Assembly: GCA_904066235.2 (NCBI GenBank)
Contig: CAJFCV020000004.1
Span: forward strand, 6,820,001-6,884,000
Source: Bursaphelenchus xylophilus
Taxonomy: Eukaryota > Nematoda > Chromadorea > Rhabditida > Aphelenchoididae
Reading direction: 5' to 3'
DNA: 64,000 bases
Part shown: piece after piece, positions 44,577-56,113 of the stretch
Numbering within the stretch: position 1 is the first letter of the stretch
Layout: every line of letters starts with the position of its first letter
Translations under genes and position numbers: made by a program
Notes under the pieces: generated by a model
The model's input: the letters and a program-made list of their open reading frames with translations, nothing else
What the model was told of the DNA's origin: nothing
Databases searched by the model: none

Positions 44577-47500
44577 ATGTGGCCATTCTACGTGGCCTTG
44601 CTGCTCTCGGCATTACGTAAGTTGAACATTATTTAGCTCTTCCAAAAGATCAAAATATTCCTTTTGAATAGGTATTTTTGTGTGTTCTAATCGCTTCCTC
44701 ATTGTCGTTTTAGCTGGGTATCACGCCAACGAATTGAGTAGATGCTGTGCTGGAGGAGGTCGCCATTACCGAGAACAGAAGGCTTGCACTGGTCTGAAGG
44801 CAGAAGGATCTTCTCCGACATGTTCACGGACAGCTGCAATATGTTGCCTGAGGGCGTCTTTAGAGAAAAGTTGTCAACTTGGCCAGGAAATGGCCGTCAA
44901 TTACGGGTATTGTTCGAATACGGTCAATGTTCTCGGTGGGGGCCTGCGGAAGGTAAGAAATTTAATTTTTGGCAACGCTTTCATAACGGGACGATTTTAA
45001 AAATCCTTGCAATTTTCATTGATGCAAGGCGCGTGGGTTTTACTTTTTTGGACCTCGTCGCAGAAACCTCGCATTTTTTTACAAAGATTTATGGGTAAAA
45101 GTAATACTATAGTAATATCCGAAATGAAATCGGCCCATTATGGACGGAATGTTTTATTGTTTATTAGACTTTATAGCTTAATAATTTAGGAGTGTTGTGA
45201 TTGTTGTCTCTTGGCCAAAGAATTATCGATAAATAATGAGAACTGTGAGGCGCCGACTGGATTCAGCGCTGCTTGTCTCAGTTCATTCAACAAATGTTGC
45301 AAGTCTGACGCTTCCAAGAACGGTAATACTCACTAGTTCTAAGTGTAATTTGGTGCCAGTTCTGATGATGCATTTCCAGAAGTAGTCCCCGACCCCATCC
45401 CGGTCTCTTTGGGCGATCAGTGTGCCTCTTCCAGTTGCGAGCACTTTTGTAGCGACAAGAATGGAGACGGCGTTGAATGTTCTTGTCGTCCCGGCTTCGA
45501 TCTCGGCCCTGACGGTCGCTCTTGCATCGGTTGGTTTTCCCTCAATCCCATCGCACTTATCCTCTCTGCTTCTGTACCGCACTCTCGTTTCAAGCGCTCT
45601 ATCAATCCGTGTGATCGTCGTCCCCTGGGGCCATGTCATCCCGAAATGGAAAGATGTGTGCCCTTAGGGGCGACGAGTTATAGATGTGAAATGTTGCCGG
45701 CGAATATAATCGCGTCGAGGGTACGGCAAATGGAGAAGCCGGTGGATCGGAATCATTGCCCCAGAGGATTCCAATGGAACGGTCGCCAGTGCACAGGTCA
45801 GGGATACGAAAAGAATGAGGTGGCCGCTGACGGCGATGACTAATTCAGTGTTGTGTGGTGAATGTTGTGAACGAAGCAGAGAGAAAATAATTTGCAGTTA
45901 TGTACAAACCATGACAGATATCGACGAATGCTTCGAGTTTGGCGATGAAATGTGTCTCGAACCCAACACCCAATGCTTGAATTCGGCCGGGTCTTTCCAA
46001 TGTGTCTGCAAGATGGGATTTTATTGGAGTCATGCCGGCCAAGTGTGTGTAGGTACATAAAACTCCGGCTTCATTGCTTTAACTCTTGTGCTTTGACCTC
46101 TAACAACATCAATTAATAACATTTCTCAACTAATATATTAACTTAGATATTGATGAATGTCTTATTGGGGCTGATTGTTTGGAATCCCAGCGCTGTTTGA
46201 ATACTCCCGGTTCATATAAATGTATCAGAACCCTGACTTGTGGGACTGGCTATGCCCTGGACAGTGAAACTGATCAATGTGTGGGTGAGGTGACTGACAT
46301 TAACCCTCAAATCGACTAGATTTATATTAACCATCATAGTATTGCAGACGTGGATGAATGTAATCTTGGATCCCATGATTGTGGCGCTTTATATCACTGT
46401 AGAAATACTCAAGGAAGTTATCGATGTGATGCCAAGACATGTGGTCCCTCTGAGATTATGAATCCGAAGACCGGAGAATGCACTTCCGTCAATTGCCCCT
46501 CAGGCTATGAAGTGAAGAACGGAAGTTGTGCAGACATTGATGAGTGCAAAACATTGAGAAGATGCGGGTTTTATGAGGAATGCATCAATCTGCCAGGCTC
46601 TTATAGATGTCAGGAAAAGGGAAATCTCTGTGCTTCTGGATTCAGGATGGACAAAGAATCCGGATTCTGCTTGGGTAAGGATGATATCATACTAATCCTC
46701 ATAGCAAATCTCTTTACAACGAATCGCAAAGTACAGAAAGAATATTTGTCATAGAAAGGTCTCGCTCTACGGGATTTCGTGGTACACTTCACGTCTGAAA
46801 CCCACTATGTTTGAAAGTCCGTCTGCAAAAAAATGTGACTTCCCTTGTAAGCGGACCTCCGCACAACGAAACCTCTCTATAAAGAATCGTTTTTCGGCCA
46901 CTTGTTGTACAGAGGTTTGACTACAGTAATACTTAAAATATAATATTCTCTAAATGAAATCTTCACGTCAGATGTGGACGAATGCTCCACCGGAGAGCAT
47001 TCTTGTAACGATCTCCAATGCATAAATCTCCCCGGAAGTTTCAAATGCAGATGTTCAGCTGGTTTCGAGTTCAATGAGACCACCAAATTGTGCGAAGATG
47101 TGGATGAATGTCTCAAATTCAAGGGTCATATCTGCTCTCAACATGCCACTTGTGAGAATACAATCGGCTCTTTTATTTGTCATTGTAATAAGGGATATCA
47201 GTTGGCACCAGACGGGCGTCATTGTGATGGTAAGAGGCTGCTGTGAGCATTTTGTTATCCTTTAGATATCGACGAATGTGAGACTGGACAAGCTCGATGT
47301 CAACAGAGGTGCGTCAACACTCCTGGCAGCTATCAATGTGTCTGTAACCGAGGGTATCAATTGGGATTGGATGAGCGGACCTGTGAAGACATCGATGAGT
47401 GCTCCACTTGGGCGAGATCTGGTGAGAATCATATAAAATCGTGTATAATATGAATGTTTACACGATTTAAGGGCAAGAATTGTGTATGGGAAGTTGTATT

Positions 47501-48832
47501 AATACTCCGGGAAGCTTCAAATGCACTTGCCCATTGGGTTACGCCCTCTTGGATGACAATATCACCTGCAAAGATATAGATGAGTGTGCTTCCACCGGAT
47601 GCCCTGATCCCAATTCGGTCTGTGTAAATACTTTGGGTGGCTATCGCTGTCAGAAGATAGAATGTCCGGACAAGTATGTCCCTGATAAGCATTACAAAAA
47701 GTAAGTGGTCTTATTGTTACATGGGTGATTGTCTAATATCCTAACTTTAATTAAATTGGTAACCCGGATTGCAGTCGCTGTGTGAGAGATGGCTCTCAAT
47801 GTGTGGATGCGTTGTCTGATGAATGTAAAAACAGTCCAGTTCACATCTCCTGGCAACATATTTCCATCCCCAAACAAGTGAACATCTCTAGTCAGCGGAC
47901 TTCGATCACTTTGTTCAGCATGAAGGGACCCTCTTCGTCAAAGGCCAATATGCAATTTGAATTGCGAATTGTGGATGTTGTGCCAGGTATAACGCTATTC
48001 TTGAATACGCATCTTTAAGAGTCCTCAAGTGTGAATCCAGCGGTGAGGGAGAACTTCTTGCTCCAGAAGGGCGATGACCGAAACAGTGCCATAATTGCCC
48101 TGAGGGACTCTTTGGATGGGCCTCAAGAAGTTATATTAGAACTCACTCTCCGACTAACAACTAACGGTCATTTCACGGGAAAATATGTAGCCAATCTCGT
48201 CGTATACGTGTCCCCATACAAGCATACCCAGACTCACCGTCATCTTACAAAACATCATCATCACCACCATCTGCACAAGAGTTTCCATTTCTAATATAAC
48301 ATCGTTGCTGTGACTTATAATGATCTCATCTCACTTAGTTCTAATCCCAATTGTAACTTGTAAAATAATTACAGTATGATCGATGATGGGTATTCATGTC
48401 TAATCGATTGTAATCAAACAAATGTAAACTGTTCGGCGGATCAAACCAGAGAAATATTATTCCAATACCGTACTATTCCGAGCATTCAGAGTCTAGATAA
48501 ACCGTTAGAGGTAATTTCTAAATTAACAATTATGACCATATCAGATATCAAGGATTACGGTATCCATGCCCACTCCATTCGTATCCGACTTTGTACTCCA
48601 TCACCGATATCGCCGTGACTTCGCTATCGAAAAAGTGAACGATCATGTTGGTAAGCTGAATGAAAAGCGTTGGCAACATTAATTTATAGCAATAATTTCC
48701 CTGAAACGTCCAATAAGAGGTCCAAAAACAGAGATTGTAAGGATTACTGTGAACACAAAGACTCCGTTCAAAGCTCTGATTGCCCACAATCTTATTTATA
48801 TTGAAGTTCATGTCTCCGAATACGACTTCTAA
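44577..48832 (+). CDS. fbl-1: Fibulin-1, two alternative C-terminal modules
   Basis: This is a secreted basement-membrane glycoprotein. The signal peptide MWPFYVALLLSALPGYHA (ATG 44577) is followed by cysteine-rich anaphylatoxin-like repeats (LSRCCAGGGRHY, AAICCLRASLEKSC, ECCDCCLLAKEL, NKCCKS). Then comes an atypical EGF repeat (CASSSCEHFCSDKNGDGVEC), a linker with RFKRS, and about nine EGF modules, most calcium-binding type: DIDECFEFGDEMC, DIDECLIGADC, DVDECNLGSHDC, DIDECKTLRRC, DVDECSTGEHSC, DVDECLKFKGHIC, DIDECETGQARC, DIDECSTWARSG and DIDECASTGCPD. After the shared exon ending DKYVPDKHYKK (donor near 47701), two terminal modules begin in the same phase (47775 and 48375), giving two proteins as known for fibulin-1 C and D forms. 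A frame read-through at about 45536-45596 may hide a small intron. Confidence 0.9.
47775..48294 (+). other. Fibulin C-terminal module 1 (ends in natural His-rich tail)
   Basis: Two coding exons: 47775 to about 47985, and 48019-48294. The acceptor TTGCAG completes the split codon AA/T. The module reads CVRDGSQCVDALSDECKNS, VHISWQHISIPKQVNISSQ, then RDSLDGPQEVILELTLRLTT and GKYVANLVVYVSPY, the usual fibulin-type end. A tail rich in histidine follows, including six histidines in a row, ending HKSFHF. If used, it excludes module 2 through its own stop. Confidence 0.7.
48375..48832 (+). other. Fibulin C-terminal module 2 (alternative)
   Basis: Three coding exons with in-phase junctions. The first acceptor (ATTACAG) gives the same split codon as module 1. 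It reads NMIDDGYSCLIDCNQTNVNC, ILFQYRTIPSIQSLDKPLEI, SRITVSMPTPFVSDFVLHHR, IISLKRPIRGPKTEIVRITV and NLIYIEVHVSEYDF before TAA 48830-48832. It is a fibulin-type domain in its own right, so it is best read as a mutually exclusive alternative to module 1. Confidence 0.7.
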
Positions 48833-48924
48833 TTTAAATCACTGTGTAAATAACAAATTTTCTACGTTGGTTGTAGATATTGCGCCGTTACCCGATCTGC
48901 CCGAAAAAAAGAAAAGGTGTAGCC

Positions 48925-48932
48925 GAACATTC
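48925..48932 (+). promoter_or_regulatory. Distal heat-shock element of HSP70
   Basis: GAACATTC is the GAAnnTTC unit bound by HSF. It lies about 320 bases before the HSP70 start codon and 93 bases past the fibulin stop. Confidence 0.45.
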
Positions 48933-49090
48933 CAACAACTTCGTCAAAGGCCACTGTCCAATATTCATTTCTTATTCAATATTGCGAAGTCGACCCAAAA
49001 AATGTCGAAATTTGTGGAAAACACTAGCAATTTCCCGCAAAAACGCGAACAAAAAGCGCGAAACGAGCAAGCGAAGAGGGCGGAGAGAGA

Positions 49091-49105
49091 AGAAACTTCT
49101 AGAAA
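49091..49105 (+). promoter_or_regulatory. Proximal heat-shock element of HSP70 (three units)
   Basis: AGAAACTTCTAGAAA contains three consecutive alternating units, GAA-AC-TTC-TA-GAA, the canonical trimeric HSF site. It stands about 50 bases upstream of a TATA box. Confidence 0.8.
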
Positions 49106-49150
49106 ACACGAGAAAAAGCTGGCGAATTCGCGGCGAAAACGCGAAAGGAG

Positions 49151-49158
49151 TATAAAAG
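49151..49158 (+). promoter_or_regulatory. TATA box of HSP70
   Basis: TATAAAAG, with GC-rich flank, is about 91 bases before the ATG at 49249. Initiation near 49180 would leave a 5' UTR of about 70 bases. Confidence 0.75.
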
Positions 49159-49248
49159 GGCCGCGGAAATCGGAGGGAGGACATTTCCGAGAAGAAATTT
49201 ATGCGTGTTTGTTTGAACCGTTAAAACTACTGTATTCTAAACGTTACT

Positions 49249-51168
49249 ATGGCTTCGTGCAAAGCTATCGGTATTGACTTGGGTACCACCTATTCCTGCG
49301 TTGGTGTCTATCAGCACGGAAAGGTGGAAATCATCGCCAACGACCAAGGCAACAAGACAACACCCAGCTACGTCGCTTTCACAGATACCGAGCGTCTCAT
49401 TGGTGAGGCTGCGAAGGACCAGGCCGCCAGGAACCCAGAGAACACCGTCTTCGATGCTAAACGTCTCATTGGCCGCAGATTCGACGATGAGACGGTCAAG
49501 AAGGACATGAAGCATTGGCCCTTCAAGGTGCTCCAGAAGGACAACAAGCCCATTATCGAAGTGGAATTCAAGGGTGAGAAGAAACAGTTCCGGCCAGAAG
49601 AGATCTCCTCCATGGTGTTGACTCGAATGAAGGAAACTGCCGAAGCATACCTTGGTCACAAAGTCACTGATGCTGTCATCACGGTGCCCGCCTACTTCAA
49701 CGATGGTCAACGTCAAGCTACAAAGGATGCTGGTGCCATCGCTGGTCTGAATGTCCTCAGAATCATCAACGAGCCCACAGCTGCGGCCCTTGCTTATGGT
49801 CTGGACAAGAAGCTGAATAAGGAACAGAACGTTCTCATCTTCGACTTGGGTGGTGGAACCTTTGATGTGTCCGTTCTGAGCATTGACGAGTCCCTGTTCG
49901 AAGTTCTGTCAACTGCTGGTAACACCCATCTTGGTGGAGAAGACTTTGATGATCGGTTGATGGAACATTTCGTCGCTGAATTTAAGAGGAAGCATGGTCG
50001 TGACATCCACAGCAACGCCCGAGCTCTTCGAAGACTCCGAACTGCGTGTGAACGTGCCAAGAGAACCCTGTCTTCATCGACTGAAGCCGTTGTCGAAGTG
50101 GATTCTTTGTTCGATGGAATTGACTTCCATTCCAGAATCTCCCGTGCCCGCTTCGAGGAACTCTGTGCCGACCTCTTCCGGTCTACCCTGGAGCCAGTGG
50201 AACAGGCCCTGAGGGATGCAAAGCTCGGGAAGTCAGACATCCATGAAGTTGTGCTCGTTGGTGGGTCTACCAGGATCCCGAAGGTCCAGAAGTTGTTGAA
50301 GGACTTCTTCTCTGGCAAGGACTTGAATGGATCCATCAACCCCGATGAAGCTGTTGCCTATGGTGCCGCTGTCCAAGCTGCTGTGCTCACTGGAGTCAAC
50401 GACCAGGCCGTCAAAGACGTTCTGTTGGTCGATGTTACACCTCTGTCGTTGGGAATTGAGACCGCTGGTGGAGTTATGACCAAGATCGTGGAACGCAACA
50501 CTAGAATCCCCACAAAGGCCAGCCAAGTCTTCTCGACGTACTCGGACAACCAGCCCGGCGTTTCCATCCAAGTCTTTGAAGGGGAAAGAGCGATGACTAA
50601 AGACAACAACCGTTTGGGAACCTTCGACCTTATGGGAATTCCTCCAGCTCCTCGTGGTGTGCCGCAAATCGAAGTGACCTTTGAGATCGATGCCAATGGA
50701 ATTCTGAATGTCTCAGCATTAGAGAAGGGATCCGGGAAGAGCAACAAGATCCAGATCAAGAACGAGAAGGGTCGATTGTCACAGAGCGAGATCCAGAAAA
50801 TGTTGGATGAGGCCAAGAAGTACGAGGAAGAAGATCGCCGCCAGCGTGATCGTGTTGACTCCCGCAACAAGCTCGAGGCCTACCTATTCCAAGTCAAACA
50901 ATCGCTGGATGAATATGGAGACCGCCTGGGTGATGACGACAAGAAGACCGCTCGCGACACTTGTGACAGAATCCTCCAATGGGTCGAACACAATCAGACT
51001 GCCGAGAAGGAGGAGTACGACGATCAACTGAAGGAAGCCCAGAATGTGTGCACGAAGATCTTGTCCAAGCTCCATCAACAAGGTCAAGGTGGTCCTTCGA
51101 CCTGTGGACAACAGAACGGTGGATTCAACCCTCAAACTGGTGGACCTACCGTCGAAGAAGTCGACTAA
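49249..51168 (+). CDS. hsp-70: Heat-inducible cytosolic HSP70
   Basis: An ATP-dependent chaperone of cytosol and nucleus; 639 residues in a single exon, typical of stress-induced HSP70 genes. Signatures: [16 protein letters not shown] (residues about 7-22), [15 protein letters not shown] (about 195-210), [20 protein letters not shown] (about 333-352), the linker [14 protein letters not shown] region, and the C-terminal PTVEEVD, whose EEVD binds TPR co-chaperones and marks cytosolic forms. The short, Gly/Gln-rich C-terminal tail lacks the GGMP repeats common in constitutive HSC70. Codon use is markedly GC-rich at third positions, giving long open frames on the opposite strand that are not genes. 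Two heat-shock elements and a TATA box lie upstream, so heat induction is likely. Confidence 0.95.
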   Translation: MASCKAIGIDLGTTYSCVGVYQHGKVEIIANDQGNKTTPSYVAFTDTERLIGEAAKDQAARNPENTVFDAKRLIGRRFDDETVKKDMKHWPFKVLQKDNKPIIEVEFKGEKKQFRPEEISSMVLTRMKETAEAYLGHKVTDAVITVPAYFNDGQRQATKDAGAIAGLNVLRIINEPTAAALAYGLDKKLNKEQNVLIFDLGGGTFDVSVLSIDESLFEVLSTAGNTHLGGEDFDDRLMEHFVAEFKRKHGRDIHSNARALRRLRTACERAKRTLSSSTEAVVEVDSLFDGIDFHSRISRARFEELCADLFRSTLEPVEQALRDAKLGKSDIHEVVLVGGSTRIPKVQKLLKDFFSGKDLNGSINPDEAVAYGAAVQAAVLTGVNDQAVKDVLLVDVTPLSLGIETAGGVMTKIVERNTRIPTKASQVFSTYSDNQPGVSIQVFEGERAMTKDNNRLGTFDLMGIPPAPRGVPQIEVTFEIDANGILNVSALEKGSGKSNKIQIKNEKGRLSQSEIQKMLDEAKKYEEEDRRQRDRVDSRNKLEAYLFQVKQSLDEYGDRLGDDDKKTARDTCDRILQWVEHNQTAEKEEYDDQLKEAQNVCTKILSKLHQQGQGGPSTCGQQNGGFNPQTGGPTVEEVD

Positions 51169-51655
51169 ATCTCTGGTGCAATCTTATGATCTCATATATA
51201 TTTGTACATTGTTATTGTTCTTGCAAATAATCCTTGTTTCTTTTATGTAATATAAATAAATAATTCATATTAAATCAAAGTCGGATACTTGAAACTTTAA
51301 GTTAGGAATTTTTTTGAGTACTGAGTAAAGTTGAAGAGAGCGAGAGAAAATATCAGCCATGGCAAAACGGCCGGTTCCTTAAAATCTGAGCGCGGTCCTT
51401 TTAAAAATTTTCAAAGCCCGGTCCCCAAAAAAAATTAATTTTAATTCGCCTATTTTTATTGGCCTGAAGTCACTCCGAAATTCCTGAGCCGCTCCTTTCT
51501 TCGTAAAAAATACCCAAAGTCTCAATCTACCACATTCAATACCATGTCTGGAAAGTATTTTATTCTCAACATAAGCTAAAACATGGAATATAAAACTTTA
51601 TAACCGTACATGATAGAATAATGAATACCTTAGAATCACTAGAAGTGAAGTTGCC
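51169..51655. other. Intergenic between convergent HSP70 and pyp-1
   Basis: It holds the HSP70 3' UTR with AATAAATAAAT near 51253 and nothing else recognised. Confidence 0.5.
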
Positions 51656-52829
51656 TTAGATCTTGGAGATGTGATGCCACTTGTCAACGTCGTTGGGGAG
51701 GGGCTTCTCTTGCTGAACTGGAGGGCTGTTATCCACAATCTCCTTCCACTTGGCGTCATCAGCAGGATGAGCGGCGTTTTTGACGTGGCACTCACTAAAA
51801 GCAATACAATGGAATAGTAAAGGGCATAACACACCTATTAAGTTTTTCTGGGTTAGGATCGGAAACGAATTGCTTCCAGTATTTGTGGGTCTCTTCAATC
51901 ACATTGATAGCAAAGTTGCGGTCCTTGAACTCTCCATTGAAAGCGAAGGTGTTCTCGGGCTTCCCAGCGGGGATCTTGTAGACCTTGAGCCATTCATGGG
52001 TGGCAGCCAGGAGTCCGGGCTTTACCTTCTCCACATCCTGGATGTTATTCAACTTCTCCGCCAATGGGTCATCCACAGCAATCGTGATCAACTTCCAGTC
52101 CGTTTCTCCTTCATCCAGAAGTCCAACAACTCCAAGGATTTTAACAGGGACGACGGATCCTCGGGCACGAACAGTGTCCCCGATTTCAAGAACATCAATA
52201 GGATCATTGTCTCCAGCAGCTCCCGTGTTCTCATCGATATGATTAGGGTCTTCCCAGGTTTGTGGGAGAGCTCCATAGTTCCAGATGTACCCTTTGTGAG
52301 GGAAGATATTATGAACAAATCGGGGGACTCCCTTCTTCACATCTTGCTTGATGGGATTCAATGGATCTTTAGTGGCAATCTAAACCAATATATTGAAAAC
52401 CAGAAAAACCTTTACCTCCATCTTGGCGTTGGTCCATCGAGGAATCTCAACAATCATGTTGCAAATAAAATCACTCTGATTGGCAAAGAGTGGGATATCA
52501 TGCCATGGGGACACCAATCCTTCTGGCCCCTCTGAAACAGGAAATAAATCAAGAAAAGAATGCTTACTGAAGTATATTCTATAGTCCAGCGAGTAGAGGG
52601 ATCCCTTCTCAATAACCTGATATTTTGGTGCCATTGTTCTCAGACTTCCACTAATCGTTTGACGGCGTTGATCACCCAAAGACACTGAGCTTGAACGGCG
52701 ATTCGGATCAACAGCCAAATTCCTAAAAAAACAAAGAATAAGTTGAAAAAAAACCCTAGGAAAGGATACGAACCTCTTACTACTACAACAACATCTGACT
52801 ATCATATCATGGAAAATTTGGCGAGGCAT
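51656..52829 (-). CDS. pyp-1: Soluble inorganic pyrophosphatase, family I
   Basis: It hydrolyses pyrophosphate to phosphate with magnesium. The exons join to give [90 protein letters not shown], the family signature [12 protein letters not shown] with its three metal-binding aspartates, [38 protein letters not shown] and a C-terminus ending DKWHHISKI. The start ATG 52829 opens an N-terminal stretch of about 50 residues rich in Arg and Ser ([20 protein letters not shown]) before [10 protein letters not shown]. This could be a mitochondrial targeting sequence, while an internal start at MAPKYQ would give the cytosolic form. Confidence 0.9.
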
Positions 52830-52954
52830 TACATATTGAGTTAGATATTTATATCCCTTCTAGTCATAACGAGAAAATAAATGTAATTCTACAAAGGGCC
52901 ACGAGGGGAAGCCCCCCAAGACAAAAGTGCCCTCATTCCAGCCCTAATCCCAGC

Positions 52955-53218
52955 TCAACTTTCAACGAACCGCAACGCCAATGAGTCGGCCAAATCTACA
53001 TGCAGCAGCAGGATAACCATCACACTGCCCAGCAGGCCGGTCCCGAATAGGTAGGCAGTTAATCGGCCTCTACGCATGACTTTTAGATGCCAAAATCTCC
53101 GGTCCAGGAGGTCTCCAACCATAACAACAGAAGGGAAACCCCCTGAGATTATTATCAAACAAAAGTGAGCCAGTGCAAACAAAGAGAGAAACTTAGATAG
53201 GCTTGACGTAAGGAACAT
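52955..53218 (-). CDS. Doubtful small hydrophobic protein upstream of pyp-1
   Basis: A minus-strand frame ending at 52955 contains LTAYLFGTGLLGSVMVILLL, a clear membrane segment preceded by basic residues (RRFWHLKVMRRGR) and followed by a short polar tail. A likely intron (donor CAG/GTATGT, acceptor ATCTCAG) lies at about 53143-53220. If it is spliced, the only upstream ATG (53288) joins in another frame, which ends early, so translation of this frame would begin at 53122 (56 residues). If the intron is retained, ATG 53218 gives 87 residues with a second hydrophobic stretch. The shape recalls small mitochondrial inner-membrane subunits, but I cannot name one. Confidence 0.35.
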   Translation of the reverse strand: MFLTSSLSKFLSLFALAHFCLIIISGGFPSVVMVGDLLDRRFWHLKVMRRGRLTAYLFGTGLLGSVMVILLLHVDLADSLALRFVES

Positions 53219-53290
53219 ACCTGATGCGACAGAATCTACGAGGCCCGGACCCACGGAAAACGGCCGAACGACAGATCGACAACATTATTT

Positions 53291-56113
53291 TGATCTAAGG
53301 AAATGAAAATAAAACCGTAAACTGAACGAAAGACGAAGAAAAGTTCTGATTGGGACTTTAAAGAACAACCACTCGTTCTTTGATCTACCTTTGGGCATTC
53401 AGGCCAACAATGTCAACAGAACCACGATGGTTGTAATGTTTAGGCAACATTTTTCGGATATCGCCACCCAGTGTAATATCAATAATAAAGAGGATTCTGG
53501 AGGAGAAGACAAGTGTCAACACAAAATCGACACTCAAGTCTCGGAATAAGTGTCGTGTCCCCAATTTCCCTCTGGATTAGCTGAGATTAGGCCCAGAATT
53601 CCCTCTATCTTATCTCTAAATCCCATCTAAGATAAGAGATTACCTAAAAAAGAAACTCTCCCAATAACAATCTTTAAAACAGCAAAAGGAAAAGTCAAAG
53701 TACCGGAAACCTTATCAAAAGACTTTGCTTTAGACAAATTAGGCTACTAAAGTTGCAGCGGAGGGTTGGAAGGCAGTGGAAGGTAAAAAAGAGAACAAAA
53801 TATTACATACGCTAAGAAGCAAAGTAAAATCGACTTCAAAGAAAAAATCTCCTCCCACAACGTTTTTTCACGGAATTCTGATCGCGTCACGCCACGAAAA
53901 CAAATGTTTGGCGTACTGTTAAATAATGTTTTTTGGCTTCTTCGAGAAATTACAAAAATTGTAATTTAGCCCAGTATTGAACAAAATCTTGACAGAAAAA
54001 AGCTATAGACCCTATCAGTGAATTTTTCTTGTTATAGTAGGTCTGGTTTGTCTTTCAAAAACACCATGTTTGATGAGTTTGATAATTAAAATATCTCTAG
54101 TTGCGGAATGCCACGGATTTTGTCATTTTGCGAAAAGCCCGGGCAACGATTTCAATCATTATAATAGCAGGAAAGATGGCTCAATAAGTCGAGTTTCGAG
54201 CCAGAAAACGTTCTGAAACTTTGCATGATGATTGAGAATGATGTTGTAGTGCTGATCGCCCATTTTTGTAGGATTCGTGACTAAACGTCGCCCGCTAGGC
54301 GATTGCAAAGTTCTCAATTTTGGGAAGTTTGAAGTCGAATATCTCAAAGACTGAATAACACATACAAATTTCTGAACCTCTAACAGAGAGATAACTGTCT
54401 ACTCTTTCCAATTCACCATTTATCAAGTCGCTCAATTTTGGATGATCGGGTGAAAAGATCGTATCTTTGAGACCACCTTTTTGGAGCGAAGTGTCACAAA
54501 AATTCGATCGATAATGGCGCAATTAGAGCTCGACTTCCGCTTTTCTAGTTGTTTCTAAACGTTGTGTCCAACACTATCAAAATCGTGGCGCATTGTGTGA
54601 AGAGGAGATTTCCTAAACAAAAATAAAAATAAAATCATTGGCGTTCCGTTTCAGCCAAAAGAGAACCAAAAAGATAATTCAAAAAAGGCTACTGGTTCAC
54701 TCCATGATTTTTACACGTGATTAGTGAAATTGAATTGAAGTGCGAAAGATCGTTTTCGAATATTCCCAAATCAAAAAAGGAAGATAAATTTTTCCAAAGC
54801 CAAAGGGAAAAAAATACTCATCGTCCATTTGGATTCATATTGTGTTGAGTCATTAAGATTCTGAATATTTTAATTGAACATCTATATGCCGCCCGCTCCC
54901 AGCAAAGCAAAAACAAGATTATTTTCCTACTATAACATATGTTAAAGCGAGTAGCCGTGGAACGTCTGCATGAGGCCGGAACAAATTTAACAAGTGTATT
55001 CAGACATATACGTGTACATGGATTTAAAAATAGATCAATTAGATTGAGGGAGCGATAGGTGTTCCATTAATCGTCATTCGGAGGTAAAACAAATCAAGTA
55101 CCATATAGTAGTAGAGATATATTAATAGAAAAAAATTTAATATGTGGAAAGAGAGGTCTTTTGCTTACTTCATTCAGCCTTTGGCCTTAGATGACCAAGC
55201 AATTTTATTGTGACAAACAGAATACATTCTGTCAAAATGTCCTATGTAAAGAATGACTATGAATAAACTTTTTGAATATTAAAAATAATTAGAGGAATTA
55301 ATTTTTATAAATTAGAATAACTCCCGCGGGTACTTAGACTTTAATTTAGTAAATGTCAATGATCTTGGATGTTTCGTACATAATTTCTTTGGTTCATGAT
55401 CAGTAATTTAAGGTTGAATCTCCGAAAGTTTTGCTTATCGCAGCTTTTTTCTGTTTTTCCAAAACAATTACACAATTTGAAGTCGTGCGTTTGTTTTTAC
55501 GCTATTATATGTTTGTTTTTGCTAAAAACAAGGAAATTAGAAGATATTCTTGCACAGGCTTGCATACAAGAAGATAAGCTTTTCTTGAAAAGAAAAATGA
55601 TTAAATACTTGACAATTTACATTTTAGACTTCGTCATCTGTATCTCCTTTGTTTACAGTAACCCTTTTGAAAACAAGCAGTAAAAAGGTGATGTTTACAG
55701 CATTTATACGGGATGGTGTTGACCAAATTCGGAGCTGCTTGGGGTGCCTTTGAAAGGGTTGTTTTGAAAATAAAAGTTTTATACAAAAATTACACATTAA
55801 GTTGGGTTTAATGAAATATTATGCGAAGTGGTCATTGTTTGGGACCAGGTCGATTTTTCGTGATTACGTAACTGACCTCCGTGAGATCAATGTTCCCAAC
55901 GTGTAATTTCACTTCGACCTTACCGATAAGAAATCGGAAAAAGGACTGGGCACTCCGTTTACATCTTTGATGACGTCATCCGACCATTCAAGAACAGATT
56001 GGCAACCTTCCACGAGGCGATGATAAAGAAGGAAAGCGAAGGGGCAGGCCTTTCAAACAATATATAAACGAATGCAGATCGTAAACAAACAACAAACACA
56101 ATTATTTTGCGTT
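53291..56113. other. Intergenic, 2.8 kb
   Basis: No gene was recognised. The region is AT-rich. A short plus-strand frame at 55396-55683 and minus-strand frames near 54159-54522 lack protein-like features. The last 250 bases before 56114 are less AT-rich and contain TATATAAACG at about 56061, a plausible TATA box some 50 bases before the FTHFS start. Confidence 0.45.

Noticed and set aside
49794..50870. Long open frames on the strand opposite HSP70 (about 170-180 codons)
   Set aside because: They are complements of a highly codon-biased, clearly coding HSP70 exon and show no family features.
54159..54522. Overlapping minus-strand frames that looked like a gene fragment
   Set aside because: No consistent splice joins and no recognisable domain; possibly a decayed repeat.
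55396..55683. Open frame of 95 codons in the 53-56 kb spacer
   Set aside because: It lies in AT-rich DNA with hydrophobic bias expected from T-rich codons; no supporting context.
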